DNA of 64,000 bases from contig CAVSKI010000005.1 of NCBI GenBank assembly GCA_963728495.1, positions 62,001 to 126,000 on the forward strand. The letters run 5' to 3'. The notes beneath the pieces are model-generated. The model searched no databases. It saw only the letters and a list, made by a program, of their open reading frames with translations, and was not told the DNA's origin. This document shows, one piece after another, positions 43,508 to 52,012 of the stretch. A program made the translations under genes and the position numbers. Source of the DNA: JACVRW01 sp963728495 (GTDB lineage: Bacteria; Actinomycetota; Thermoleophilia; Solirubrobacterales; Thermoleophilaceae). Position 1 is the stretch's first letter, and each line of letters starts with the position of its first letter.

Positions 43508-43798
43508 ATGACCGACGATCGCGGGGTACTCGGAAACCTTCCCAACTCGCGGCCTGGCCGCCGCAGTGAGAAGCGCGCCACCAAGGTCGGCGGGGCCGCC
43601 ACGGCGCGCCCGCGAGCCAAGCCGCGCCCGCGACCCAGGCCTGCGGCGGAGAAGGCGCCCGTGCGCGAGGAGGCGACCGGCTCGAGCGGCAACCCGGTCG
43701 GCGATCTGGTGCGCACGGCCTCGTCGGTGGCCGGCGGCGGCGTCCGCGCTGCCCGCGGGGTCGCGGGCGAAGTGCTGCGCCGGCTCCCCCGGCCCTAG
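43508..43798 (+). CDS. Small basic hypothetical protein, 96 aa
   Basis: It opens TDDRGVLGNLPNSRPGRRSE, a start I associate with a short conserved actinobacterial family. It then has a long Arg/Pro/Ala-rich basic stretch and a C-terminal helix (VGDLVRTASSVAGGGVRAAR). It has no membrane segment and could bind nucleic acid or a membrane surface. It is divergent from rpoD and 32 bases upstream of the response regulator. Function unknown. Confidence 0.6.
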   Translation: MTDDRGVLGNLPNSRPGRRSEKRATKVGGAATARPRAKPRPRPRPAAEKAPVREEATGSSGNPVGDLVRTASSVAGGGVRAARGVAGEVLRRLPRP

Positions 43799-43830
43799 CG
43801 CCCCCACGGTGGAGGTATGCTGGGCCGCGG

Positions 43831-44460
43831 ATGCCGCCCGGCGCGAAGGAAGCCCCTCGCTGTCTCATCGTGGATGACCATCCGGTCGTCCGGGCGGGGA
43901 TCCGGGTGGTGTTGGAGGACGCCTTCGCGGGTTCGTCGGTGAGCGAGGTCGCATCCCTCGACGAGGCCGGCGACGACTTCAACGGCGGGCCGCTCGACGT
44001 GGTGATCATCGATCCATGGCGGGCCGGCGTGGACGTTGGCGAGATGGTCGGCCGTGTGCAGAGCCACTTCGGCGCGCCGATCGTGATCTTCACCTCGGAC
44101 GGCGGCGCGCGGCTGCTCAGTGAAGCGCTCAAGGCCGGCGTCAAGGGCTACGTCCGCAAGGACTCGCCCCCCGCGGACCTCGTGCGTGCGGTCGAGGCCG
44201 CCCGTTCGGGAGAGTTCTACGTCGACCCGGGTCTGTCCTCGACGATCGTGCTCGAAGAGGGCGATCGGACGCTCAGCGCCCGCCAGCGTCAGATCCTCCA
44301 GATGCTCGCCGACGGCATGCAGACCGACGCGGTGGCGCAAGACCTCGGGCTCTCCACCGAGACCGTGCGCACTCATACCAAGCGCATCCTCGCCAAGCTC
44401 GAAGCGTCGACCCGAACGCAGGCGGTGGCCATCGGGATCCGCCACGGCTTGATCGAATAG
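43831..44460 (+). CDS. NarL/FixJ-type response regulator
   Basis: 209 residues. The receiver domain opens CLIVDDHPVVRAGIRVVLED, with the phospho-acceptor aspartate in VVIIDPW and the conserved lysine in GYVRKDSPP. The C-terminal LuxR-type HTH reads LSARQRQILQMLADGMQTDA and then LSTETVRTHTKRILAKL. No histidine kinase is adjacent, so it is an orphan in this window. The ATG at 43831 lies 14 bases after GGTGGAGG, a longer spacing than usual. Confidence 0.9.
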   Translation: MPPGAKEAPRCLIVDDHPVVRAGIRVVLEDAFAGSSVSEVASLDEAGDDFNGGPLDVVIIDPWRAGVDVGEMVGRVQSHFGAPIVIFTSDGGARLLSEALKAGVKGYVRKDSPPADLVRAVEAARSGEFYVDPGLSSTIVLEEGDRTLSARQRQILQMLADGMQTDAVAQDLGLSTETVRTHTKRILAKLEASTRTQAVAIGIRHGLIE

Positions 44461-44466
44461 CCGGCC

Positions 44467-45660
44467 GTGGCCGAGCTCATCTCAATCGACGAAGCCCGCC
44501 GGCGGGTGCGGGAAGCAGTGCGCCCGCTCGAAGCCGAGGACGTTCCGCTCGCCCACGCGCTGGACCGGGTACTCGCGCGCGACGTGGACAGCGCGACGAA
44601 CGTGCCGCCGTTCGACAACTCGGCCATGGACGGCTTCGCCGTGCGGGCCGGTCCGCCGGCCGAGCTGCGGGTGATCGACGAGTCGCGCGCCGGGCGCCCG
44701 TCGCCCGGAGAGGTGGCCGCGGGCGCGGCAATCCGCATCTCGACGGGTGCGGTGCTGCCCAGGGGCGCCACGGCCGTGGTGCCGGTGGAACGCGCCGGCG
44801 CAGTGGACGGCTCGAGCGGCCGGGTCCGGGTCGAGGCCACGGCCGAGGGAGACAACATCCGCCGCGCGGGCGAGGACGTGCGCGCGGGAGACGTGGTCCT
44901 GCGCCGCGGCGCGATCGTCGGCCCCGCCGAGCTCGGGGTGGCGGCATCGATCGGGCGCGACGTCCTGTCCTGTGCGCGCCGGCCCACCGTGGCCGTGCTC
45001 GTGACCGGCGACGAGTTGACCGAGCCGGGCAACGACCTCGCTCCCGGGGCGATATACAGCTCCAATGGCTTTGCCCTGGCCGGGCTGGTGGAGCGATCGC
45101 TGGCCACGCTCGTGTCCCGCTCCACGGTGCGCGACAGCGCCGAATCCACGCGCGAGGCGCTCGGGCGGGCATTGGCCGAGGCGGACGTGGTCTGCGTCTC
45201 GGGCGGGGTGTCGGTGGGTCCCCACGACCACGTGAAGCCCGCCCTGCGGGATCTGGGTGTGAGCGAGCGCTTCTGGGGTGTGGCGCTGCGCCCCGGCAAG
45301 CCGACCTGGTTCGGCTCCCACGACGGCGGCCTCGTTTTCGGGCTTCCGGGAAACCCGGTCTCGGCGATGGTCTGCTTTCAGCTGTTCGTGCATCCCGCGC
45401 TGGCCGCGCTGCAGGGCGCGACCCGAGCGCCGGTCCGGATCACTGCCGTGCTGGACGACGCGGTCCCCCTTCTGCCGGCCCGCGAACAGGCCGTTCGCGT
45501 ACGCCTCTCGGCCGAGGACGACGGCTGGCACGCCGCCCCCACCGGCGCCCAGGGCTCCCACATCCTCACCTCCATGCTCGGAGCCGAGGGCCTGGCGATG
45601 GTCCCGAAGGGTGAGGGCGAGGCCGCGGCCGGTACCCCCGTCGAGGTTCAGCTTCTGTGA
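44467..45660 (+). CDS. moeA: Molybdopterin molybdenumtransferase MoeA
   Basis: 397 residues with the four-domain MoeA layout. FDNSAMDGFAVRAG is the conserved substrate loop. The MoaB-like domain has LVTGDELTEPGNDLAPGAIY and CVSGGVSVGPHDHVKPALR, and the C-terminal domain ends EGEAAAGTPVEVQLL. It inserts molybdate into adenylylated molybdopterin. GTG start at 44467, six bases after the response regulator. No other molybdenum-cofactor genes are nearby. Overlaps the next gene by GTGA. Confidence 0.93.
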   Translation: MAELISIDEARRRVREAVRPLEAEDVPLAHALDRVLARDVDSATNVPPFDNSAMDGFAVRAGPPAELRVIDESRAGRPSPGEVAAGAAIRISTGAVLPRGATAVVPVERAGAVDGSSGRVRVEATAEGDNIRRAGEDVRAGDVVLRRGAIVGPAELGVAASIGRDVLSCARRPTVAVLVTGDELTEPGNDLAPGAIYSSNGFALAGLVERSLATLVSRSTVRDSAESTREALGRALAEADVVCVSGGVSVGPHDHVKPALRDLGVSERFWGVALRPGKPTWFGSHDGGLVFGLPGNPVSAMVCFQLFVHPALAALQGATRAPVRITAVLDDAVPLLPAREQAVRVRLSAEDDGWHAAPTGAQGSHILTSMLGAEGLAMVPKGEGEAAAGTPVEVQLL

Positions 45661-46364
45661 GGCCGCGCGACCCCCGCCGCCTGCTCGAGCGCCATCGCCG
45701 TGCTCAGGCCCGGGTAACGATCCTGCCGGCCGAGCGGTCCAGCTACGCCGCCGATGGAAGCGTCAGCTCCAAGCAGGTGGCCGAGGTGACACTGCCGCGC
45801 GCCGAGTTCGACACGCTCTGGTCTCCCGAGTATCTCGAACGCCTGGCCCGCACCTACTGGCACTTCCTGACGCGTATCTCGCTCGGGGTGCTCCGCGTCC
45901 TGTACACGGACACCTCGCGAGAGGTGGTTGCCTTTGGAAGACCGCTCGTGCTTCTGCGCTTTCGCGCGCCCGAGTACGAGATGGAGCCGCTCTGCGGCAG
46001 CGTCACCTGGCCGATCGATCAGGGCTTGCTGGTGGCGCCGAGCGGCAGGGGCCGCGGTTACCTGCGCCTGACCGTCCGCCGCCCCGAGGCCATGGACGGC
46101 GACTCCGAGGTCACGGCGACCGTCTCCTCCGAGGTGGTCAACTTTTACGCGATGCTGGCGGGCTGGGGCTGGTTCGCTCGAATTGGCCGGGTGATCTACA
46201 ACGAGACCCAGCTGAGGATCCACATCGTGGTGACGTCGGCCTTCTTGCGGTCGCTAGCGAATCTCGATCTCGAACAGTCGGCGATCGGGGCGCTCAGAGG
46301 AGCAGCTACCCCAGACGCTCCCCAACGATCTCCCGCAGCTTCTCCCGGTCGTGGCGAGCGGTGA
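45657..46364 (+). CDS. Conserved hypothetical protein, 235 aa
   Basis: Starts with GTG 45657 inside the moeA stop. The protein reads as an alpha/beta soluble or peripheral membrane protein, with LARTYWHFLTRISLGVLRVL, a beta stretch VVAFGRPLVLLRFRAPEYEM and SVTWPIDQGLLVAPSGRGRG. I recognise no function. The last 59 bases overlap the convergent glpX gene, and the C-terminus is Pro/Ser/Arg-rich. Confidence 0.6.
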   Translation: MRPRDPRRLLERHRRAQARVTILPAERSSYAADGSVSSKQVAEVTLPRAEFDTLWSPEYLERLARTYWHFLTRISLGVLRVLYTDTSREVVAFGRPLVLLRFRAPEYEMEPLCGSVTWPIDQGLLVAPSGRGRGYLRLTVRRPEAMDGDSEVTATVSSEVVNFYAMLAGWGWFARIGRVIYNETQLRIHIVVTSAFLRSLANLDLEQSAIGALRGAATPDAPQRSPAASPGRGER

Positions 46365-47304
46365 TCGTGCGCACCGTCCCCGAACGGGCGCGCATCGAGA
46401 CCGACTCGGTGGTTGCTCCGCCGCGCGTGAAGCGGACGCCGTCGAGCATCTCCCCGTCGGTCACACCGGTGGCGGCGAAGAACGCGCTGTTGCCAGAAAC
46501 GAGCCGGTCGCGGTCGAGCACCTCGTCGAGGTCGTAGCCCGCCTCGAGTGTCGCGCGGCGCTCCTCCTCGGAGCTCGGGTGCAGGCGCCCGAGGATCTGC
46601 CCGCCCGTGCACTTGATGGCCGCCGCGGCCAGCACGCCCTCCGGGGTGCCACCGATGCCGTAGAGCAGGTCGACCGGGGAGCCCTCGGTTACCGCGGCCA
46701 GCGCGGCCGACACGTCACCGTGGGGAATCAGGCGGATGCGCGCGCCGACGTCGCGGATCTCGGCCGTTGCTTCGTCGTGGCGCGGGCGGTCGAGCATGAT
46801 CACAACGATGTCGCCCACTGCCACGCCCTTCTCCTTGGCCATCAGCTTGAGCGTCTCGCCCAGCGGGCGGTCGAGGTCGAGCAGATGGGCCATGTCGCGC
46901 GAGGTGGCCATCTTCAGCATGTAGAAGCACGGGCCGGGGTCGAACATCGTGCCCCGATCCGAAAGGGCGATCGTGGCGATGGCGTTGGGTAGGCCCTTGG
47001 CGCACAGCTCGGTGCCCTCCAGCGGATCCACCGCGACGTCGACCTCGGGGGCAGAGCCGTCGCCGATGTGCTCGCCGTTGTAGAGCATCGGCGCCTCGTC
47101 CTTCTCGCCTTCGCCGATCACCACCACGCCGTCCATGCTCACGGTGTCCAGCAGCAGGCGCATCGCGTCCACCGCCGCGCCGTCGGCCCCCTCCTTGTCC
47201 CCGCGGCCGATCCAGCGAGCGCACGCGATCGCCGCGTACTCGGTGGTGCGCACGAGCTCCATGGCCAGATTGCGATCCGGGCCGTTGCCGCCGCTGCCGT
47301 CCAT
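46306..47304 (-). CDS. glpX: Class II fructose-1,6-bisphosphatase GlpX
   Basis: 332 residues. Key motifs are GVVVIGEGEKDEAPMLYNGE (metal site), VDVAVDPLEGTELCAKG (Asp/Glu metal and phosphate site) and the C-terminal YGIGGTPEGVLAAAAIKC. It hydrolyses fructose 1,6-bisphosphate to fructose 6-phosphate in gluconeogenesis and is the usual FBPase of actinobacteria. The ATG at 47304 shares a base with the stop of the upstream membrane-protein gene (TGATG). Confidence 0.93.
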   Translation of the reverse strand: MDGSGGNGPDRNLAMELVRTTEYAAIACARWIGRGDKEGADGAAVDAMRLLLDTVSMDGVVVIGEGEKDEAPMLYNGEHIGDGSAPEVDVAVDPLEGTELCAKGLPNAIATIALSDRGTMFDPGPCFYMLKMATSRDMAHLLDLDRPLGETLKLMAKEKGVAVGDIVVIMLDRPRHDEATAEIRDVGARIRLIPHGDVSAALAAVTEGSPVDLLYGIGGTPEGVLAAAAIKCTGGQILGRLHPSSEEERRATLEAGYDLDEVLDRDRLVSGNSAFFAATGVTDGEMLDGVRFTRGGATTESVSMRARSGTVRTITARHDREKLREIVGERLG

Positions 47305-47804
47305 CAGATCGTCCCCGGGGGCTTGCGCGGGTCGCCGTACACGGCCTGGCGCAGGTAGCCCGCCACCAGCATTGCCGCGGAAGCGATCAGGGCCACGAAG
47401 TAGCCGATACCCAGGCCGATGTCCACCGAATCGCCAGGCCGGCCGAGGATGATCCCGTTGCAGAGGATCAGCACGAACGCGGTGATCCCCACGATCATTG
47501 TGACCTCGCCGGGCTTCCAGGTCAGCCGGTGCCCCCGAGCGAGTATCCAGGACAGGATGAAGGGCGCCGTGGCCGCCAGCACCAAAAGCAGGTCGAGCGT
47601 TCCGAACACCTGCCAGGCGTTTGCGCCGTCTCCGCCGCTGGCCCCCGCCAGCTGCGAGTTGGGATTGTCGGCGCTGGTGGTGAACCAGGGCAGCCACAGC
47701 GAGACAAGCAAGACCAGGGCGGCGGCCATCCCCAGGTACTCGCCGGGCGACAGCCGCGAGCGGTCGAGATAGCCGGCCCTCCTCTGCGCGCTCGAAGCCT
47801 CCAC
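47304..47804 (-). CDS. Small four-helix membrane protein, unknown function
   Basis: About 166 residues from GTG 47804; a TTG at 47840 gives 178. It has four hydrophobic helices: LGMAAALVLLVSLWLPWF, TLDLLLVLAATAPFILSWIL, VTMIVGITAFVLILCNGIIL and GIGYFVALIASAAMLVAGYL. A WLPWF motif after helix 1 is often seen in small actinobacterial membrane proteins of unknown role. Coupled to glpX. Confidence 0.68.
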   Translation of the reverse strand: MEASSAQRRAGYLDRSRLSPGEYLGMAAALVLLVSLWLPWFTTSADNPNSQLAGASGGDGANAWQVFGTLDLLLVLAATAPFILSWILARGHRLTWKPGEVTMIVGITAFVLILCNGIILGRPGDSVDIGLGIGYFVALIASAAMLVAGYLRQAVYGDPRKPPGTI

Positions 47805-47863
47805 GCCGAGGACGCTATTCGCTGGATAGGCTGCGTACAACCCATCCCGAGGAGGAACACCCA

Positions 47864-48070
47864 GTGGCGGTCACCAAGATCATTGAGGTTGTGGGCAGCT
47901 CGCCCGAGAGCTCAGACGGAGCCGTTCAGGCGGCGCTCGACGACGCCCGTCAGTCGCTGCGAAACATCAAGGCCGTGGACGTTGTCTCCACCGGCCTGCG
48001 CGGAAGCAACCTCGACGAGTGGCGGGCGCTGGTGCGCATCTCCTTCCTGGTCGAGCGCGTCTCCGAGTAG
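47864..48070 (+). CDS. Dodecin family flavin-binding protein
   Basis: 68 residues, the exact size of dodecins, which form hollow dodecamers that bind and protect flavins. The sequence KIIEVVGSSPESSDGAVQAA, then NIKAVDVVSTGLRGSNLDEW and a final strand VRISFLVERV match the fold. The start is GTG at 47864 with GAGGAGGAACA upstream. Usually expressed alone; a weak hairpin (CCCCT-TCG-AGGGG at 48097-48109) follows. Confidence 0.87.
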   Translation: MAVTKIIEVVGSSPESSDGAVQAALDDARQSLRNIKAVDVVSTGLRGSNLDEWRALVRISFLVERVSE

Positions 48071-48162
48071 TCCCGCGCCCCACCGCGCGCAGATGGCCCC
48101 TTCGAGGGGGCGAGTCACATAGTCGGATAAAGATCGAGGACCCGAGTGCCGATGACCGGGGC

Positions 48163-49584
48163 ATGCCCATTCGTGCCGGTCGCCCCGCCCGCCTTGTGCC
48201 CATCTTCGCCGTGCTCGCGTTCGCCGCGCTTCCGGCCACCGCCGCCAACGCCGCCCTCGTGTTCTCGCCCGCGACGCCGCCTCTGTCCTTCGGCGATACG
48301 ACTGCGGGTATGCAGACCAACGACGCGACATTGACGTTGAGCAACACGTCGGGAACCACGTCGGTGAACATCCTCGGCCCCCCGCAGATCACGGGGACCA
48401 ACCAAAACGCGTTCACGCTCGGCCCCAGCATGTGCCCACCGACGTTGGGTCCGAACGGGACGTGCAGCGTCAATGTTCGCTTCAGCCCGCCCGGCGCCGG
48501 CGCCTTCAACGCTCAGGTGCAGGTCGACAACAATGCCGGCAGCCCGGCTGTGCGGTCACTGGCCGGCACCGGCGTGCCGGCGAATCTCTCCCTGTCGCCG
48601 AACAGCACCGACTTCGGTCTCGTCCCGGTGGACGAGCGTGACGAGACGAGGTCGGTCATGGTCCAGAACACCGGCTCCGCGACGGTCCAGGTCAACCAGA
48701 TCGAGATAAACGGCCCGGATTCGGGGGCGTTCCGGATCGACCAGGGCAACTGCCAGCCTCAGACGCTCGCCCCCGGCCAGACCTGCTCGGTTCCCGTCCA
48801 CTTCGAGCCCGATGAGGCCCGGACCTACAACGCGACCCTGCAGGTACGCGCGGCAGGCAACGCCACCTTCCAAGCAGCGCTGACCGGCGTCGGCGGGGTC
48901 GGCGAGGTGGCCCTGACTCCCGATCCGCTTGACTTCGGCAACGTGCCGGTCGGTAGCTCGTCGACGGCCACGGTCACCGCTCGCAGCACCGGCAACGCCC
49001 CATTTCAGGCGATCGTCACAATCATCACCGGCGGCGACGTTGGCGACCTGCGGGTCACGAAGGACACGTGCTCTCTGCGAATGCTGTTCCCTGGCCAGAC
49101 GTGCGGCACGACGGTGCGCTTCACGCCCAGCGCTGTGGGTCCGGCAGAGGCCGCCCTGGTCCTGATCAGCGACAACGACGATGAACCGCACCTCGCGATG
49201 GTGCGCGGCATGGGCACAAGCCCGGCGCCTCAGCCCCCGCGCGCCAAGGGAGCCCGCGTGGCCTTCAGCAGGAAGTCCAAGGTCGCGCGGTTCTCTCGGG
49301 GCCGCGTCAGGCTGGGCGAAGCGCGCTGCAAGGGCGCGCCGACCTGCACGGTCGCCGTGCGCAGCCTGTTCGTGGTCAAGATCGCCGGCACCCGGCGCCC
49401 GTACCTCGTGCGTGGGCGCATTCAGAACTGGAAGCTGGGGCGCACCCGTCCCGTTTCCATCGCCGTGCCCAGTGATGTGCGCGGTACCTTGTCGCGGGTG
49501 ATCATCACAATGAAGACCCGCGCACCGGGCCTTCCCGCAACCGTTCAGCGCAGGGTTCTGCGGCTCTCGCCCGCTCAGAGCTAG
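48163..49584 (+). CDS. Secreted protein with HYDIN/ASPM-SPD-2-like Ig domains (choice-of-anchor D)
   Basis: 473 residues. The signal peptide is PIFAVLAFAALPATAANA. At least three beta-sandwich repeats follow, of the type LSFGDTTAG, FGLVPVDERDE and LDFGNVPVGSSSTATVTARS, each with a C-x5-9-C pair (NCQPQTLAPGQTCSVPVHF). A C-terminal basic beta domain (GARVAFSRKSKVARFSRG) completes it. It is probably extracellular and disulfide-stabilised. Its role could be adhesion or envelope structure. Its TAG stop coincides with the left end of repeat copy C. Confidence 0.8.
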   Translation: MPIRAGRPARLVPIFAVLAFAALPATAANAALVFSPATPPLSFGDTTAGMQTNDATLTLSNTSGTTSVNILGPPQITGTNQNAFTLGPSMCPPTLGPNGTCSVNVRFSPPGAGAFNAQVQVDNNAGSPAVRSLAGTGVPANLSLSPNSTDFGLVPVDERDETRSVMVQNTGSATVQVNQIEINGPDSGAFRIDQGNCQPQTLAPGQTCSVPVHFEPDEARTYNATLQVRAAGNATFQAALTGVGGVGEVALTPDPLDFGNVPVGSSSTATVTARSTGNAPFQAIVTIITGGDVGDLRVTKDTCSLRMLFPGQTCGTTVRFTPSAVGPAEAALVLISDNDDEPHLAMVRGMGTSPAPQPPRAKGARVAFSRKSKVARFSRGRVRLGEARCKGAPTCTVAVRSLFVVKIAGTRRPYLVRGRIQNWKLGRTRPVSIAVPSDVRGTLSRVIITMKTRAPGLPATVQRRVLRLSPAQS

Positions 49585-49806
49585 TTGCAGCAACCAAGGG
49601 TGGACGCGGCCGGGTTGTCGGCTTGTCACGCTGCGGTAACGCGGTTTCGCGCCACTGTCCTGGATTGACCGCCCCTGAGACGGTGGGGGCAGGACAGTGC
49701 CCAACGCGGCGGCCGGATTGGCCCGCCCGACGGGCTTGTGTTACGCCCGACTCCGGCAGCCGGCAACTCGCGCAGCGCAAGCCCGGTACGCGGCGAACCG
49801 AACGCA
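49582..49806. repeat. Intergenic repeat, copy C (between convergent genes)
   Basis: It starts at the TAG of the upstream gene. The 23 bases at 49590-49612 (GCAACCAAGGGTGGACGCGG...) are identical to 52100-52122 of copy B. The inner motif at 49615-49640 is the inverted GTTAC-GC-GTGACAA motif. The right arm at 49767-49786 (CTCGCGCAGCGCAAGCCCGG) is the inverse of the copy A arm with one difference. The arm ends 14 bases before the stop of the opposing Lrp gene. Confidence 0.8.
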
Positions 49807-49819
49807 CAGGACTCGGCGT

Positions 49820-50287
49820 TCAGGCCTCCTGCCGTAACGGCAGGCCGCGCGGCGGGACCGGCGACGACTGCACGATCGAGGTGGTCGTCTGGCCGTAGGG
49901 AGCGAACCGGTCGATCACCTCCTCGAGGTGCTCAACGCTGCGCACCCAGGCGCGCATGAAGTAGCAGTCGTCGCCGGTGATGCGGTGGCACTCGACCACC
50001 TCCGGCGTGCGCTGTGCCAGGTCGGCCACCTTCTTTAGCTCCCGCGGCGCGGGACGGATCCGCAGGACGACGCTGAGCATGAAACCGAGCGCGCGCGGGT
50101 CGATCTCGGCGCGGTAGGCCACGATCGCGCCCTCCTCTAGCCGCGCCAGACGATCCGCCACCGCAGGCGCCGACAGGCCCACCCTGCGCCCGAGCTCGGC
50201 GTTGGACAGGCGCGAATTCGACTGCAGCTCCTCCAATAGCTGGAGATTGGTGCTGTCAAGCGCGTCCAGCCTTTGTTTCGTAGCCAT
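49820..50287 (-). CDS. Lrp/AsnC family transcriptional regulator
   Basis: 155 residues. The N-terminal HTH reads LDSTNLQLLEELQSNSRLSN and AELGRRVGLSAPAVADRLAR. The RAM ligand domain follows (ALGFMLSVVLRIRPAPRELK, then HRITGDDCYFMRAWVRS). It probably senses an amino acid and controls the divergent exporter, a common pairing. The ATG at 50287 is six bases from a candidate palindromic operator. Confidence 0.9.
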   Translation of the reverse strand: MATKQRLDALDSTNLQLLEELQSNSRLSNAELGRRVGLSAPAVADRLARLEEGAIVAYRAEIDPRALGFMLSVVLRIRPAPRELKKVADLAQRTPEVVECHRITGDDCYFMRAWVRSVEHLEEVIDRFAPYGQTTTSIVQSSPVPPRGLPLRQEA

Positions 50288-50292
50288 GCTGC

Positions 50293-50313
50293 GCAATATA
50301 CCTTTGATGTTGC
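50293..50313. promoter_or_regulatory. Candidate Lrp operator
   Basis: GCAATAT, seven-base spacer, ATGTTGC: a near-perfect 21-base palindrome with an A/T-leaning centre, between the divergent lrp and exporter genes. It lies immediately upstream of lrp, so autoregulation plus exporter control is the simplest reading. Confidence 0.42.
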
Positions 50314-50376
50314 CTGGGCGGGGGCTTCTCCTGCCGCGAGTCTGGGGGAATACTGCGCGACCGCGTCCCGCCACAC

Positions 50377-51186
50377 GTGTACTTCGTCGTCAGCGCCGTG
50401 TTCCACTACCTCGGGCCGGCGTTCGCGGTTCTGCTGTTCGCGCGCGTGGCCGTGCTCGGCGTAGCCTGGCTGCGCATCGCCGCCGCGGCCCTGGTGTTCT
50501 CCCTGTGGCGGCGGCCGTGGCACGCATTCGCCGGCGCGGACGGAGATGGCAAGCGCCTGCTGCTCGCGTGGGGCGCGGTCCTGGCGGTGATGAACTGCTG
50601 CTTCTACCTCGCCATCGACCGGCTTCCGCTGGGCACCGTTGCCGCGATCGAGTTCCTCCCCGTGATCGCGCTGGCCGCGCTCGGGGCGCGCACCGCGCGC
50701 AACGCCTTCGCACTGCTGCTCGCCGTGCCCGGGGTGTACCTGTTGACCGGCGTGCGCCTCGAGGGCGAGGCGCCGGGAATCGCCTTCGCCTTCGCCAACG
50801 CGGCGCTGTTCGCGCTCTACATCGTGCTGGCGCATCGCGTGTCGCGGCTGGAGCAGATAAGCGGAATCGACGGGCTGGCCGCGTCGATGCTGATCGCCGC
50901 GCTGGTGGTGACTCCGCTCGCCGGCTGGGCAGCGCTGCCGGCCTTCGCCGACCCGATCGCCCTGGCCGCCGGCCTGGGCGTCGGCATCTCGTCCTCGGTG
51001 ATCCCATATGTGAGCGATCAGCTGGCCATGCGGCGCCTGGCCCGCTCGACCTACGCGCTGATGGTGTCGCTGCTGCCCGCCACGGCCACGGTCATCGGGA
51101 TCGTCGTGCTGGCCCAGGTGCCTTCGCTCTTGGAGGTGCTGGGGGTGAGCCTGGTGATCGCGGGCGTGGCCGTGCACCGCGAGTAG
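50377..51186 (+). CDS. EamA/RhtA-type DMT superfamily exporter
   Basis: 269 residues with about ten hydrophobic helices in two EamA halves. Landmarks are AVFHYLGPAFAVLLFARVAV, the second-half helix SSSVIPYVSDQLAMRRL and ATATVIGIVVLAQVPSLLE. RhtA-like members export threonine or homoserine. GTG at 50377 is the only usable start, but in-frame residues just upstream (DRVPPHV) look like the true family N-terminus, so the real start may be a rare codon or lost. Divergent from an Lrp regulator. Confidence 0.85.
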   Translation: MYFVVSAVFHYLGPAFAVLLFARVAVLGVAWLRIAAAALVFSLWRRPWHAFAGADGDGKRLLLAWGAVLAVMNCCFYLAIDRLPLGTVAAIEFLPVIALAALGARTARNAFALLLAVPGVYLLTGVRLEGEAPGIAFAFANAALFALYIVLAHRVSRLEQISGIDGLAASMLIAALVVTPLAGWAALPAFADPIALAAGLGVGISSSVIPYVSDQLAMRRLARSTYALMVSLLPATATVIGIVVLAQVPSLLEVLGVSLVIAGVAVHRE

Positions 51187-51199
51187 GGTGCCCCGCTCC

Positions 51200-51949
51200 A
51201 TGCAGCTGAACGACATAGGCGCGCTGGTGGCCGGGGGCGCCTCGGGCCTGGGCGAGGCCACGGCGCGGGAGCTGGCGGCGCGGGGCGCACGCGTGACCAT
51301 CGCCGATCTCAACGAGGAGGCCGGCCAGGCGCTCGCCGCCGAGCTGGCGGGAGGCTTTGTGCCGGCCGATGTGACCGACGAGGCCGAGCTGGGGAGCGCG
51401 GTCGCGGCGGTCGAGGGCCTGCGCCTTGCGGTGTCGTGCGCGGGCATCGGCTGGGCCGAGCGGACCGTGGGACGCGACGGGCCTGCCGCGCTCGAGCCCT
51501 TCGAGACCGTGGTCCGCGTGAATCTGATCGGCACCTTCAACTTGCTTCGCCTCGCGGCGGCAGCGATGACGGCAAACGAGCCGGACGCCGAGGGGGAGCG
51601 CGGTGCCGTGGTGATGACCGCATCGATCGCCGCGTTCGACGGACAGATCGGACAGGCCGCCTACTCGGCGTCCAAGGGCGGAGTGGTGGGGCTCACGCTG
51701 CCCGCGGCGCGCGATCTCGCGCGCTGGGGCATCCGTGTGTGCACGATCGCGCCGGGCCTATTCGACACGCCGCTGCTGGCGGGCCTTCCCGAGGACACCA
51801 GAACCGCGCTGGGCGCGCAGATCCCGTTTCCGTCGAGGCTGGGTCGCCCCGAGGAGTACGGGAGGCTGGCCTGCCACATCGCGGAGAACACGATGCTCAA
51901 CGGCGAGGTGCTGCGCCTCGACGGCGCCCTGCGGATGGCTCCGCGCTAG
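51200..51949 (+). CDS. Short-chain dehydrogenase, 3-hydroxyacyl-CoA dehydrogenase type II-like
   Basis: 249 residues. The cofactor loop is ALVAGGASGLGEATARELAA, NAD preference is suggested by IADLNEE, and the catalytic Ser-Tyr-Lys region is MTASIAAFDGQIGQAAYSAS followed by K. The C-terminus GEVLRLDGALRMAPR fits HSD17B10-like enzymes that oxidise 3-hydroxyacyl-CoA. The ATG at 51200 is preferred over the GTG at 51188. It lies 13 bases after the exporter. Confidence 0.85.
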   Translation: MQLNDIGALVAGGASGLGEATARELAARGARVTIADLNEEAGQALAAELAGGFVPADVTDEAELGSAVAAVEGLRLAVSCAGIGWAERTVGRDGPAALEPFETVVRVNLIGTFNLLRLAAAAMTANEPDAEGERGAVVMTASIAAFDGQIGQAAYSASKGGVVGLTLPAARDLARWGIRVCTIAPGLFDTPLLAGLPEDTRTALGAQIPFPSRLGRPEEYGRLACHIAENTMLNGEVLRLDGALRMAPR

Positions 51950-51967
51950 ATGATTGATTCCGAATCC

Positions 51968-51985
51968 GCGTGCCCGCGGGCACGC
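51968..51985 (+). terminator. Palindromic hairpin after the dehydrogenase gene
   Basis: GCGTGCCC and GGGCACGC form a perfect 8-bp stem with a two-base centre, 18 bases after the stop and next to a second short palindrome (GATTC-C-GAATC). There is no T-tract. It lies before repeat copy B. Confidence 0.4.
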
Positions 51986-52012
51986 CAGACCAAGCTGGGG
52001 GTGGGAATCAGC